From assembly GCA_963813525.1 (NCBI GenBank), contig CAWEZI010000002.1, positions 310,001 through 374,000 on the forward strand: 64,000 bases of DNA, given 5' to 3'. The position numbers and the translations under genes were made by a program. The notes under the pieces are model-generated. The model searched no databases. It was given only the letters and a program-made list of their open reading frames with translations, and was not told the DNA's origin. Positions 46,701 to 54,483 of the stretch are shown here, piece by piece; position 1 is the stretch's first letter, and each line of letters opens with the position of its first letter. The DNA comes from Bog-756 sp963813525. Lineage in GTDB: Bacteria; Actinomycetota; Acidimicrobiia; Acidimicrobiales; RAAP-2.

Positions 46701-47385
46701 AGTTGCACGAACTGCGACGATGGCCCGGGTGGCGGTGGCGACAGTCCAGATCCGAAGGCCTCGGATGATGATGACGACTCCCTCCGGCTTCAATCCGGCG
46801 ATGGCGACGGTGACACCAATTTGAGGGAGTTGTCCAGATGGTACGGAAGGGAGAGGTTAACCAGAACGAGGTAAGACCCTGACGACGATTACGTTCCTCA
46901 ACCATTCGATGATCCGTATCTTGATGATCCTCAGCCATTTGACAACCCGGACCACTTTGCCGACGTGCCAAATCCAGGTCCCAATCTTTGGGGAGATACT
47001 CCGGGATCGGGAGGGGACGATACCACTCCCGAAGAGTCGGGCCCGCTTGGACTGATTAGTAAGTTTGGAACTGGCAGAGATGCCTTGGAGGCTGCACTTA
47101 CGACAGCTTCCCTTGCAAAGCCCTTGCGTGAGCTAAATTAGTCCGTTGGGAAAATCCACTACTCTCGTCGGTCTAGCGACTTTTCCATTAACAATCGGCA
47201 CGTCTATTGCCAAGGGCGAGTATGGCGACGCAATTTTGTCGTCACTGTCAACCGGGCTCTCTTTGGCTGCCCTGGCGGTAGCGGAAGAGGCTGCATTACC
47301 GTTCGAGGTTGGAGGGGTAGTGCTGTATTCCTTGGACAAGATAGAGAATTCTCCACTGGTACAAGGTTTGGGAGCAAGACTCTAG
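43796..47385 (+). pseudogene. Rhs/YD-repeat polymorphic toxin-like protein, heavily frameshifted
   Basis: Frame pieces join into one Rhs-type protein: the DUF6531-like start EPVDLGTGLFVSSKTDLSLN and LTRTYRQDDPTS; a pre-Rhs domain (YSYFINFTPISGG, SSWSGSTLS, SWTLTLLDGTTYQFC); then many YD repeats (RGNVMVTNTYNAAGQVVG, TDPDGNTTSYAYDNDNELTS, TSYSYDNDGNLKTITQG, TEPTVALAGS-like core end). Each piece is in a different frame and I count more than ten shifts (examples: about 43930, 43957, 44060, 44145, 44390, 44850). After the core, a Gly/Asp-rich linker (GDGDGDTNLRELSRW), an acidic segment to 47141 (FDDPYLDDPQPFDNPDHFAD) and a hydrophobic tail to 47385 (LSSLSTGLSLAALAVAEEAA) follow. That tail could be a toxin or translocation domain; its activity is unknown. 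Confidence 0.8.
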
Positions 47386-47712
47386 AAAGCTGCTTCGCCC
47401 TGCAAAGAGTCGATGTGAATGGTATTCGTGATTGGCGTAGACCGGTAACACCTCGTTAAGCGGGGCTGCGTACCGCAAAAGACGTGGGTGACTACGCGGG
47501 GACAGCCACTGATGGCACCGCCAGCGTAGATGCGGCGTTCACCGTAATGGCGGTGGCGCGCCGCGAAACATTGCCACTGACGGCGGAAGCTACTGCGTGG
47601 TGCTCTCAATCTGTGTAGCGGAAGTGTGCTTGTCCATGAGTTGTAGGGACAACTGTAGGACAGCGGCTAGCCGAGGTTGCTCTGATAGGAGATAGGGGGT
47701 CTACGGTTGACC
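47386..47712. other. Gap after the Rhs tail
   Basis: 327 bp, less GC-rich than average. One reading (plus strand, after an in-frame TAA near 47460, ending TAG near 47618) gives about 50 residues, VGDYAGTATDGTASVDAAFT then MAVARRETLPL, which could be another displaced Rhs C-terminal fragment. No ribosome site supports it. Confidence 0.35.
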
Positions 47713-48962
47713 TGTACCCCAAAAAGTGGACCACCTTTATGACAATTTGGCCCTGATCAACCAGGAGCCAACATGCCAAGGCACTATCCCATCGAGTTGC
47801 GGCGTCGAACCAGTGAGCGGATGCTCGCCGGTGAGTCGGTCAAAGACCTCTCGCTGAGCTCGGTATCCACAACGTCACCCTCTACAAATGGCGGCGCCAG
47901 GCCCTGATCGACGCCGGCCAGCGACCGGGCCTCAAGAGCTACCAGGCCGATCCGCTACTCGCCGCCCGCCGGCGGGTCAAAGAGCTCGAGGCCGAACTGA
48001 ACGCGGTCAAGGCGGCCAGTGAACTCTTCGAGGAGGGCGCCGTTGACCCAAAAGGAAGTTCCAGGTTGTCCGAGGGCTGAACAACCTGGGCTACTTCGAG
48101 CGTACGGGCCTGCGAGATCGTCGGCCTCGACCGCTCGACCTGCTACGACATCAAGTTCCGAAAGCCCAACGACCGCGAGATCCGTCGCCTCATGCTGGCC
48201 GACGCCATTGCCGACATCCACGCACGCTCTCGAGGCACCAACGGCATCTTGCGGGTCAAAGCCGCCTTGGAGATCGAACAGGGGCTCATCGTCAACACCA
48301 AGCTGGTCAAGAGGATCATGCGCGAGCTGGGCATTCATGGTCTTCCGGGGCCGAAGAAGGGCTACAAGAACCTCAAGAACGCACCCACCTGTGAGGACCT
48401 GGTCCAGCGCCAGTTCACCGCCACCCGTCCCAATCGAGCTGTGGCTGACCGACATCACCGAGCACCCGACCAGGGAGGGGAAGATCTACTGTTGCGCGGT
48501 GCTCGACCTCTACTCGCGCAAAGTGGTCGGGTGGGCCATCGACCGTCGCTGTGAGGCGGCACTGGTCCTCGACGCCATCAACAAGGCCGGCGCGATCGAG
48601 GGCGAGGTCATCCTCGACGGTGATCCATTCGGACCACGGCATCAGTCACCTCGTGGTCCTTCACCGAGAACGTCCGACGACTGGGACTGGTCAGCTCCAT
48701 GGGCACCATCGGCGACTGCTACGACAACGCGCCGATGGAGTCGTTCTAGAGTTCGATGCAGATCGAGCTGTAAACCGTCAGAAATGGCGGACCAAGTCTC
48801 GAGCTGGCCATCGCCATGGCCGACTACATCGAGCACTTCTACAACCCGGCCCGGCGCCACAACTCGATCGGCTATCTCACCCCGAACGAGTTCGAAGACC
48901 TACACTCGACCACCTTCCAGCAGGCCACTTTGTCCTAAAAAGTGGTCCACTGAATGGGGTCA
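47713..48962 (+). mobile_element. IS3-family insertion sequence, degenerate
   Basis: Imperfect terminal inverted repeats of about 33 bp bound the element: TGTACCCCAAAAAGTGGACC at the left (from 47713) and, read inward from the right (48962), TGACCCCATTCAGTGGACCA. The 1.25-kb length and orfA-orfB organisation fit IS3. I see no matching target duplication beside the ends. The right end lies 10 bp from a truncated copy of the dispersed repeat described below, so insertion or an associated deletion probably removed that repeat's left part. Confidence 0.88.
47773..48938 (+). pseudogene. IS3-family transposase (orfA/orfB), inactivated
   Basis: orfA starts at ATG 47773 (AGGAG upstream): MPRHYPIELRRRTSERMLAG, then one missing base near 47855 before ELGIHNVTLYKWRRQAL and the coiled region VKELEAELNAVKAASELFEE. 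orfB carries YDIKFRKPNDREIRRLM, the DDE residues in LTDITEHPT and VLDLYSRKVVGWAID, and NAPMESF. Defects: frame changes near 48100, 48425 and 48630, a TAG where MESF-W is expected (48747-48749) and a missing T near 48772. The C-terminus YNPARRHNSIGYLTPNEFED is normal. No active transposase can be made. Confidence 0.88.
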
Positions 48963-48970
48963 AGCCCATT

Positions 48971-49120
48971 GAGTGGAGGTAATGGGACTATGTTCGAACC
49001 CCTCCTGGCCCGCTGAACTGGGGTTTTGTGGCGCGTGACGCTGAGAATCGGCGGAATCCAAGTCCCAGGATCACTCCACAAAGTCAGTCCCGGAAGAGAT
49101 GGGACTGTGTTCGAACCCCG
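48971..49120 (+). repeat. Dispersed GTTCGAAC repeat, copy A (left part missing)
   Basis: Box 1 GTTCGAAC at 48992-48999 sits in GTGGAGGTAATGGGACTATG-; box 2 is at 49109-49116 in GGGACTGTGTTCGAACCCC. The boxes are 117 bp apart, the spacing found in copy B. The left box and the hairpin seen in other copies are absent, cut off by the IS3 element that ends at 48962. The sequence after box 1 (CTCCTGGCCCGCTGAACTGG) is shared with copies B-D. Confidence 0.85.
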
Positions 49121-49184
49121 GCCAGAGGCCAACGGACGTCGAACGATCTCAGCGGCGACCCGGTCGAGTTCGCCGGTGTTGGTC

Positions 49185-49637
49185 CTATCGCGGATGGAAC
49201 CGCAGCCAGTTCGCCAGCATCGTTGCCCGGACCTTGTCCTCGTAGACAAGCTCGGCACTCACAACGATGGCCAACTCTGAGACCTCCACGGTTTCGGCCC
49301 GCAGCGATAGCGGCGGTCCCAACGGCGTGGGCCGCAGGAATCGCACGTCGAAGCCAGCGGTGATGAAGGGAACCGGAGCCCCTTCGTCGGCCGTCCAACC
49401 ATGGCGATCGGCTTCCCACATCACGACGGCCGCTGTGTGGCAATCGAGCGCCGTTGAGATGATCCCTCCATTGAGGAAGCCGAACCCATTGTCGTGTTCG
49501 GGGCGAGGAGTGAATGTGGCGACGGTGATCTCGTTCTCTCGATAGCTACGCAGGTGAAAGCCATCAGGATTGGCATGACCGCACCCGAAGCACGTGAGAT
49601 CGGGATACAGGGATTCCTGAATGCTCAGATGCGTCAT
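49185..49637 (-). CDS. Acyl-CoA thioesterase (PaaI/hotdog-fold)
   Basis: 150 residues from ATG 49637 (GGAG upstream); the open frame continues to 49907 but lacks similarity. The hotdog core has PDLTCFGCGHANPDGFHLRS, NGFGFLNGGIISTALDCHTA and VRFLRPTPLGPPLSL. In PaaI-type thioesterases the H-G-G-x-x-x-x-x-x-D motif contains the catalytic residues; here it reads LNGGIISTALDCH, so Asn replaces His and Asp is kept. It would hydrolyse an acyl-CoA. The FGCGHANPDG start is common in this subgroup. Confidence 0.82.
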   Translation of the reverse strand: MTHLSIQESLYPDLTCFGCGHANPDGFHLRSYRENEITVATFTPRPEHDNGFGFLNGGIISTALDCHTAAVVMWEADRHGWTADEGAPVPFITAGFDVRFLRPTPLGPPLSLRAETVEVSELAIVVSAELVYEDKVRATMLANWLRFHPR

Positions 49638-49982
49638 GGCATCACTCCGATCCTGTCGGTTCCGACTCATTGTCTGTGGTGAGACGACCGTGGAGATGTA
49701 GTCAATTCTTGCCGGGCCGCCCGGCGGCGCATATGCCTCGTCGCTGCACGGCAAATCGGTCGTCATCGCCGATCCATTCTCCGATTCCCAAGGCGAAACT
49801 CTCACCGCCGTGGACCACGTTCCGCTCCGTGAGCCGCTGGGCCGGGTGCGTGACCGGGCTCCCTTCTCGCTTGGTCTGTAGCGGTACTTCGCGCAGAGGC
49901 AGACCACAGCTCTCTGGTGGCAGAGGCACGCCCGACCTCGAGGGACACCGACACTGTCGTTCGTTGCAGGACTTGCTTGAGA
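49638..49982. other. 345-bp gap between thioesterase and methyltransferase
   Basis: Both genes read leftwards. The minus frame ending at about 49702 gives a protein-like fragment (ERNVVHGGESFALGIGEWIG, DDDRFAVQRRG) but without start signals, and the opposite frames are also open. I do not call a gene; it may be a remnant. Confidence 0.3.
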
Positions 49983-50771
49983 TCAGTCGGCACTTGCGAC
50001 AACCCATCCGAACTCGGAGGTGACCCGGACGCCGACGTCCCGATCGCACAATGGCGAGATGGCCTCATGCAACGCCTCGCAGAACGCCTCGTAGCCGACT
50101 GCCTCGATCGCAGGGACGGACGGCCCCGCTGCCGCCAGAGCGCGAACGGCCGTGTCGGTGTCGGGCCACTCATTGACGACGTCGACGGCTCCGCGCTTTA
50201 CCAACGTGAAGCCCGTAACCGCCAACATGTCCTCCATGACGCCCCCGCGGCCGGTGTCCCCGTGTTCCATATTGGCTGCCCCGTGTTCAGGTGGAGACAG
50301 TTCGATGACCTTGAGGAAGTACGGCATGAGACCCAGACGGTCGAATCGTCCCCAGAAGGTCAGCCCCAGTCGACCGCCGGGCACGAGCACCCGGCGAGCC
50401 TCCTTCAATGCACCTTCGCATCCTTTCCAGATGCCATTGAAGCTCGTCGCGACATCGAAGCTGTCATCTGTGAACGGCAGCTCGAACATGTCCCCAACGC
50501 GGAAGTCCCCACTCGGGGTTCTTGTGCGTGCGATCGTCACGAGGGCCTCAGCTGCGTCCAGTCCCGAGACCTGGGTTTTCCTCTTGGCGGCAAGATGAGC
50601 AGCAAACCCCGATCCACAGGCGATGTCGAGGAGGCGGGCGCCGGCCCCGATTTCTAGACGGTCGAACAGCAACTCGTTCGCCGGGCGAGCGTACGGCTCG
50701 AACAGGTACGCCCACTCCACGGCACGCGCCCCCCAGCCTCGACCTGCTTCTTCCCAGTTCACGGTGGTCAC
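49983..50771 (-). CDS. Class I SAM-dependent methyltransferase
   Basis: 262 residues from GTG 50771. SAM motif I is ARLLDIACGSGFAAHLAA, the acidic residue after strand 2 is in SGLDAAEALVTIA, motif II region GDFRVGDMFELPFTDDSFDV, and post-motif RRVLVPGGRLGLTFWG. This is the UbiE/Methyltransf_11 class. The substrate is unknown. It is divergent from a TetR gene with a perfect palindrome between them, so TetR control is likely. Confidence 0.92.
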   Translation of the reverse strand: MTTVNWEEAGRGWGARAVEWAYLFEPYARPANELLFDRLEIGAGARLLDIACGSGFAAHLAAKRKTQVSGLDAAEALVTIARTRTPSGDFRVGDMFELPFTDDSFDVATSFNGIWKGCEGALKEARRVLVPGGRLGLTFWGRFDRLGLMPYFLKVIELSPPEHGAANMEHGDTGRGGVMEDMLAVTGFTLVKRGAVDVVNEWPDTDTAVRALAAAGPSVPAIEAVGYEAFCEALHEAISPLCDRDVGVRVTSEFGWVVASAD

Positions 50772-50823
50772 TAGCTCCGACCTCTTTCTAGACGAACGAT
50801 CGTACGAGTAATGTAAACGGACG

Positions 50824-50838
50824 TGCGTCTAAGACGCA
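50824..50838. promoter_or_regulatory. Palindromic operator TGCGTCT-A-AGACGCA
   Basis: A perfect 7-bp-arm inverted repeat lies in the 102-bp region between the methyltransferase and tetR starts. The nearby ACGATCGT (about 50795-50802) is another short palindrome. This position fits an operator through which the TetR protein controls both genes. Confidence 0.6.
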
Positions 50839-50873
50839 AGGGGTCAGATGGGCGAGGGAAGGAAATCGAGCCG

Positions 50874-51491
50874 ATGCGTGAGGAGGAGGCACCGAAGAAG
50901 CAGACCCGTGCCCCCGGAGAGCGTTCCCGTGCCCGCATCGTGAAAGAGGCGGCACAGCTTGCGACGATTGAGGGCATCGAAGGGCTTTCGATCGGCCGAC
51001 TCGCCGACGCCACCGGTATTGCGAAGAGCAGCGTCTATGCACTGTTCGGCTCCAAGGAGGAACTCCAGCTGGCGACCATCAATGCAGCACGCGACAGCTT
51101 CATCGCCGAAGTGGTCACACCGGCGCTGGGTGCAACCGAGCCGGGGCGAGAACAACTGCTTGCCCTTTGTGACGGCTTCCTCTCCTACGTGGAGCGGCGC
51201 ATCTTCCCCGGTGGCTGCTTCTTTGTCGCCGTCTCCGCCGAGGTCGGGGCGCGCCCCGGACGTGTCCATGACCAAGTGGCCCGTATCCAACAGCAGTGGC
51301 GAGACCTGCTCGGGCGCGAAGCCAGCGTTGCCGTCGAGAAGGGTGAACTGCCGCCAGGTACCGACCCCGGACAAGTTGCATTCGAACTCGGTGTCATTCT
51401 TGCCGGGACAAACATCGTGAGCGTCCTTCACGACGACCAAGCCGTCGTCGCCCGTGCCCGATCAGCGGTGAAGAGTCGACTGTCCCGCTAG
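50874..51491 (+). CDS. TetR-family transcriptional regulator
   Basis: 205 residues from ATG 50874. The HTH (about 17-63) reads RSRARIVKEAAQLATIEGIE, LSIGRLADATGIAKSSVYAL and FGSKEEL. The C-terminal domain has ALCDGFLSYVERRIFPGGCF, resembling the TetR_C_16/YxaF-type group, in which this region forms the ligand pocket. Likely autoregulated through the palindrome at 50824 and a repressor of the divergent methyltransferase. Confidence 0.92.
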   Translation: MREEEAPKKQTRAPGERSRARIVKEAAQLATIEGIEGLSIGRLADATGIAKSSVYALFGSKEELQLATINAARDSFIAEVVTPALGATEPGREQLLALCDGFLSYVERRIFPGGCFFVAVSAEVGARPGRVHDQVARIQQQWRDLLGREASVAVEKGELPPGTDPGQVAFELGVILAGTNIVSVLHDDQAVVARARSAVKSRLSR

Positions 51492-51570
51492 TTCGTGACT
51501 CTCGGTTGATCGAGTTGTGGAGCGTCACTCCGTCGACCGTGCGCCTGAGCTGCTTTGCGCATTCTCCCAG

Positions 51571-51829
51571 TGCGTTCTCCCAGTTCAGGGCAGGGTTCGA
51601 ACATCGCCATTTGCCTGAGGAAGCGAACGGAAGCCACAAATGCCCATCCACCAGGTAAAACGTTGTAATTCTGACAACACCGTGGAGGTTATGGGACTAT
51701 GTTCGAACCCCTCTTGGACTGCTGAACTGGGGAAATGCGGCATGAAAGTCTGAGATGGGCGGATGTTCGGCTACTGACGGGCTCGCCGCGAGGTTGGCAA
51801 CGGAAGTGTTGGACTATGTTCGAACCCCT
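51571..51829 (+). repeat. Dispersed GTTCGAAC repeat, copy B (complete)
   Basis: Three boxes: inverted box GGGTTCGAACAT (GTTCGAAC at 51595-51602), middle box in ATGGGACTATGTTCGAACCC (51701-51708) and right box in TTGGACTATGTTCGAACCCC (51818-51825). Spacings are 106 and 117 bp. A hairpin GTTGT-N7-ACAAC (51662-51678) precedes the middle box. Sequence between boxes is shared with copies C and D (for example CTGAACTGGGGAAATGCGGC). It occupies the gap between tetR and the small gene at 51971; no protein-coding gene is evident. Confidence 0.9.
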
Positions 51830-51970
51830 GTGGATAACCGCCCCCTCAAGGTCAATGAGGCGACGACGATCCGAGCCGCTCGGTCCGCGACGAGAGCAGG
51901 CTCATCTTCCAAAAACCACTGGCGGCGGCATGGCCCTGTTCGCCACCATGAGAGACCGTCGCATTGGACG

Positions 51971-52168
51971 TCAGGTGGCAAAGCGATCAAGGGCATCCCG
52001 TACCCATAGTGCATACGAGAGCTGGCTCAGGTCCGAGCGGTCGCCGTTCACGGCATGCAATGTCGAGGCCAGTTGACTGATTGATTTGAGTCGCTCGTAT
52101 TCCAGTGGGGCCTCCTCACGGAGGAAGTCGACCACGGCGCGCTTTCCCGAGGCGGTCTTGACGTGCAT
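51971..52168 (-). CDS. Small hypothetical protein
   Basis: 65 residues from ATG 52168, with AGGAAGGA upstream; the longer frame (to 52429) overlaps hsp20 and has no start signal. The sequence MHVKTASGKRAVVDFLREEA, PLEYERLKSISQLASTLHAV is helical and soluble, with no cysteine. It lies downstream of hsp20 on the same strand and may be co-transcribed with it under the CIRCE element. No family recognised. Confidence 0.6.
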   Translation of the reverse strand: MHVKTASGKRAVVDFLREEAPLEYERLKSISQLASTLHAVNGDRSDLSQLSYALWVRDALDRFAT

Positions 52169-52298
52169 TGACCAAGTCCTTCCTGGGCAGTCGGTATCAG
52201 TGGGATCGGTGTTGGTCGACCCCAGACGGCGACCGGAAACGGGCATCCATAGAACAACCGCTTCTCGGTCGCCGCTCGGGGATCTTCTGGTGAGAGAG

Positions 52299-52739
52299 TC
52301 AGGGTGATAATTGCTGGTGGTCACCCCGTTCGGTGACCTCGATCCGGCGGGGCTTCGCATGCTCAGCCACCGGAATGGCCAAGGTGAGCACCCCTGCTTC
52401 GTACTCCGCCTGAATATGCTCCGTGTCAAGATTGGTGCCGAGAAACACCTGTCTGGTGAAGGTTCCGTAGGGACGCTCGCCGATCAATACTTCCACGTCT
52501 TCCGACGCTGGCGGGGCCGGACGTTCTGCCTTGATGGTGAGGACGTTCTCTTCGACGGTTAAATCCACGGCATCAGCACTGACACCGGGGAGGTCGAGCC
52601 GGATCAGGAAGGAGTCGTTCTTTCTGAAGGCATCCATCGGCATGGCCAGGGGTCGGTTCCCGTTGCCGTTCTGTGCACCCCAGAGTTGCTGGAACAGCCG
52701 ATCGACGTCCCGAAACGGATCACTACGCACAAGAGCCAT
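52299..52739 (-). CDS. hsp20: Small heat shock protein, Hsp20/alpha-crystallin family
   Basis: 146 residues from ATG 52739, chosen because AGGAGG is 8 bases upstream (an ATG two codons earlier is too close). The start MALVRSDPFRDVDRLFQQLW is the standard actinobacterial Hsp20 N-terminus. The alpha-crystallin domain runs from about 35 to 130: FLIRLDLPGVSADAVDLTVE, PYGTFTRQVFLG and the G-V-L motif in YEAGVLTLAIPVAE. A chaperone that holds unfolded proteins in the cytoplasm. A CIRCE element 70 bp upstream indicates HrcA repression and heat induction. Confidence 0.95.
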   Translation of the reverse strand: MALVRSDPFRDVDRLFQQLWGAQNGNGNRPLAMPMDAFRKNDSFLIRLDLPGVSADAVDLTVEENVLTIKAERPAPPASEDVEVLIGERPYGTFTRQVFLGTNLDTEHIQAEYEAGVLTLAIPVAEHAKPRRIEVTERGDHQQLSP

Positions 52740-52808
52740 GATCATCACCTCCTACGAGCAAGACTTTTTGAGCTCTCGCGCCGCCAAGTGGCGGTGACAG
52801 AGCAATTA

Positions 52809-52835
52809 TTAGCACTCTCGACCCGCGAGTGCCAG
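52809..52835. promoter_or_regulatory. CIRCE element (HrcA operator)
   Basis: TTAGCACTC-N9-GAGTGCCAG matches the consensus TTAGCACTC-N9-GAGTGCTAA with two mismatches at the end of the right arm, with the correct 9-bp spacer. It lies between hsp20 (start 52739) and the divergent gene at 52949, so it could control both. HrcA itself is not in the window. Confidence 0.88.
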
Positions 52836-52948
52836 CCCTTTTCTGAGATCATGGGACAGAAAATTGTGTCGTCGAGGCAGGGCGCCTTACAAGCCCATAC
52901 GGGGAGCAGAGACCGGCCGCCGCGCCTCATCGAGAGAAAGAAACGCAG

Positions 52949-53452
52949 ATGACAGTTCCAGAGGACCGGGAATCAAAGGGGTTCAGCGAATCCCAGCGGT
53001 CTGGGCTCGAACGCCGTGAGTTCGACCAGGACCGCACCTTGACGGCGATGCACGGACTAGAAACGGCGCTCGGCTCTGCGGCCCCCATGCGTGAGGGACG
53101 ATGGCGAGAAGACGTGCTCGAGGCTGTCGGTGTCCTCGACGAGGCCATCCAGGAGGAGATCCGAAACGCCGAACGGCCAGACAGTCTCTTGTCGGACATC
53201 GCCCAGACGCAGCCCTGGCTGCGCAATCGAGTGCGCGCTCTACGCCTCCAAAACCGCCGCCTACACGACGATGTCGATGCATTGCGCCACGAACTGGCGG
53301 GCCATGACAGCACGGAGGTTGACTTCGCCGATCTGCGTCAACGCCTCGCTTGGATTCTCCACGGTCTCCGGCATCAGAGGGGTCGCGAGTCGGACCTCAT
53401 CTATGAGGCCTACTACGAGGCCTTTGGAATCGACCTCGGCCAAGAGTCGTAA
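52949..53452 (+). CDS. Hypothetical coiled-coil protein divergent from hsp20
   Basis: 167 residues from ATG 52949. No membrane segment. It is strongly charged and helical throughout: ESQRSGLERREFDQDRTLTA, WREDVLEAVGVLDEAIQEEI and LRLQNRRLHDDVDALRHELA, the last a likely coiled coil, ending in EAYYEAFGIDLGQES. I do not recognise the family. Its position across the CIRCE element from hsp20 suggests a stress-related partner, but this is inference from context only. Confidence 0.72.
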   Translation: MTVPEDRESKGFSESQRSGLERREFDQDRTLTAMHGLETALGSAAPMREGRWREDVLEAVGVLDEAIQEEIRNAERPDSLLSDIAQTQPWLRNRVRALRLQNRRLHDDVDALRHELAGHDSTEVDFADLRQRLAWILHGLRHQRGRESDLIYEAYYEAFGIDLGQES

Positions 53453-54483
53453 GCCTGAGGTGACTATGTAGTTCACTCTGCCTGAGCGTCCGGCGTGGGG
53501 GCGCGCCGTTGGCTGACGCGGAACAAGGGACCCGATAGGGCCCCTTGTTCACCCTGGATATTCAGTTGTCATACCTCGAACGTTGCTGCCTGCGATCCAT
53601 CATCGGTCGGCAGAACACGGCTGGAGCGAGGGCTACAACCCGTCGCCGAGACCCTCCCGGCAATGCCCCTCCTCTTTCCGTTCCGGATGTACTCCTCGGT
53701 CCGATGCACGGTCTCAAGCACGACGCAGGCGGTGTTCGGGTATTTGGCTACACCTAAACTAAGGCGGCGCCCGCTCGATCGCCTCCAAGTCCAACATGGA
53801 TAACCTCGCCTTGATGCAAGTGGCTTCCTGTTTGCCCGGATTTCGTACTGTTCCCAACGCAAGTTATAACTCCAAGGCATGTCTCGAATCAAGGCCTACG
53901 ACGTTTGCGTGGTCAGCCGATCTCGACCTCAGGTGATTCCGCTCGAGTCATTTGGGGGCAGAGCCGATACGCCGGTCGCTCTCGCCCTGTGGCATCGGCC
54001 AAACGATCTGCACCGTCTCTTCCGGGCCAACAAGACTCCGCCGCCGGCGCGTGCGAACATCGGCGAAGCTGAACTTAGGCGGCAGGACCACAAGCTCTTA
54101 CAACTGCTCGGCCGCGAACTCGAGTTAGGATCCCACCACAGCTGGGTCAGGTCCGTAATGCGGGCGTTCCCCACATTTGAACATGTGGGTGCCTTCAGGA
54201 GCTCGCCCGCAGAAAGCGAAGGTCCAAATCCCTCAACCTTTGAGTGGCTTCGTACTCCGAGCGTCGATTGCCTATGTACTGATCGAATAACTCGCTGAAG
54301 GGGTGCACGTGACTTCACAATGGCCGGAAACCGGCCCGTCGGCGCTTGGGTCACCTTCAGAAGTAATGTGACTATGTTCGAATCCCTTCGAGCATCGGCC
54401 GGAACTGATTCGGCCCGATCCCATCCCGCCAAAGGCCCTCCGCTCACCATCGGGTGCGCGAGAATGCGGGACAACTCCAAACG
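53453..54483. other. 1-kb region without a supported gene
   Basis: ORFs of 100-180 codons are open on both strands over the same DNA (53879-54298 plus; 53929-54480 minus), but all have Arg/Ser/Pro-rich shadow composition and none has a ribosome site. GC content is lower than average. It contains a perfect inverted repeat CCCACAT-N6-ATGTGGG (about 54171-54190) and the orphan box E of the dispersed repeat. Confidence 0.4.
54362..54390 (+). repeat. Dispersed GTTCGAAC repeat, orphan box E
   Basis: TAATGTGACTATGTTCGAAT (GTTCGAAT at 54378-54385) matches the middle-box sequence of copies A-D over about 20 bp with few changes. No partner box is present 106 bp left or 117 bp right, and the flanks are unrelated, so this is a solitary or decayed remnant. 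Confidence 0.6.

Noticed and set aside
47840..48110. IS3 orfA/orfB frame change as programmed frameshifting
   Set aside because: There are several further shifts and two stops, and no A-rich slippery heptamer lies at the expected overlap.
48880..48900. GAGTTCGAAG inside the IS3 transposase as the missing left box of copy A
   Set aside because: It encodes conserved transposase residues (NEFED), and its flanks do not match the left-box sequence.
51595..51825. GTTCGAAC boxes as LexA (SOS) boxes
   Set aside because: Actinobacterial SOS boxes have GAAC-N4-GTTC order; here the half-sites are reversed and fused.
53879..54480. ORFs on both strands in the gene-free stretch
   Set aside because: Both strands are open over the same DNA, with shadow-like composition and no ribosome sites.
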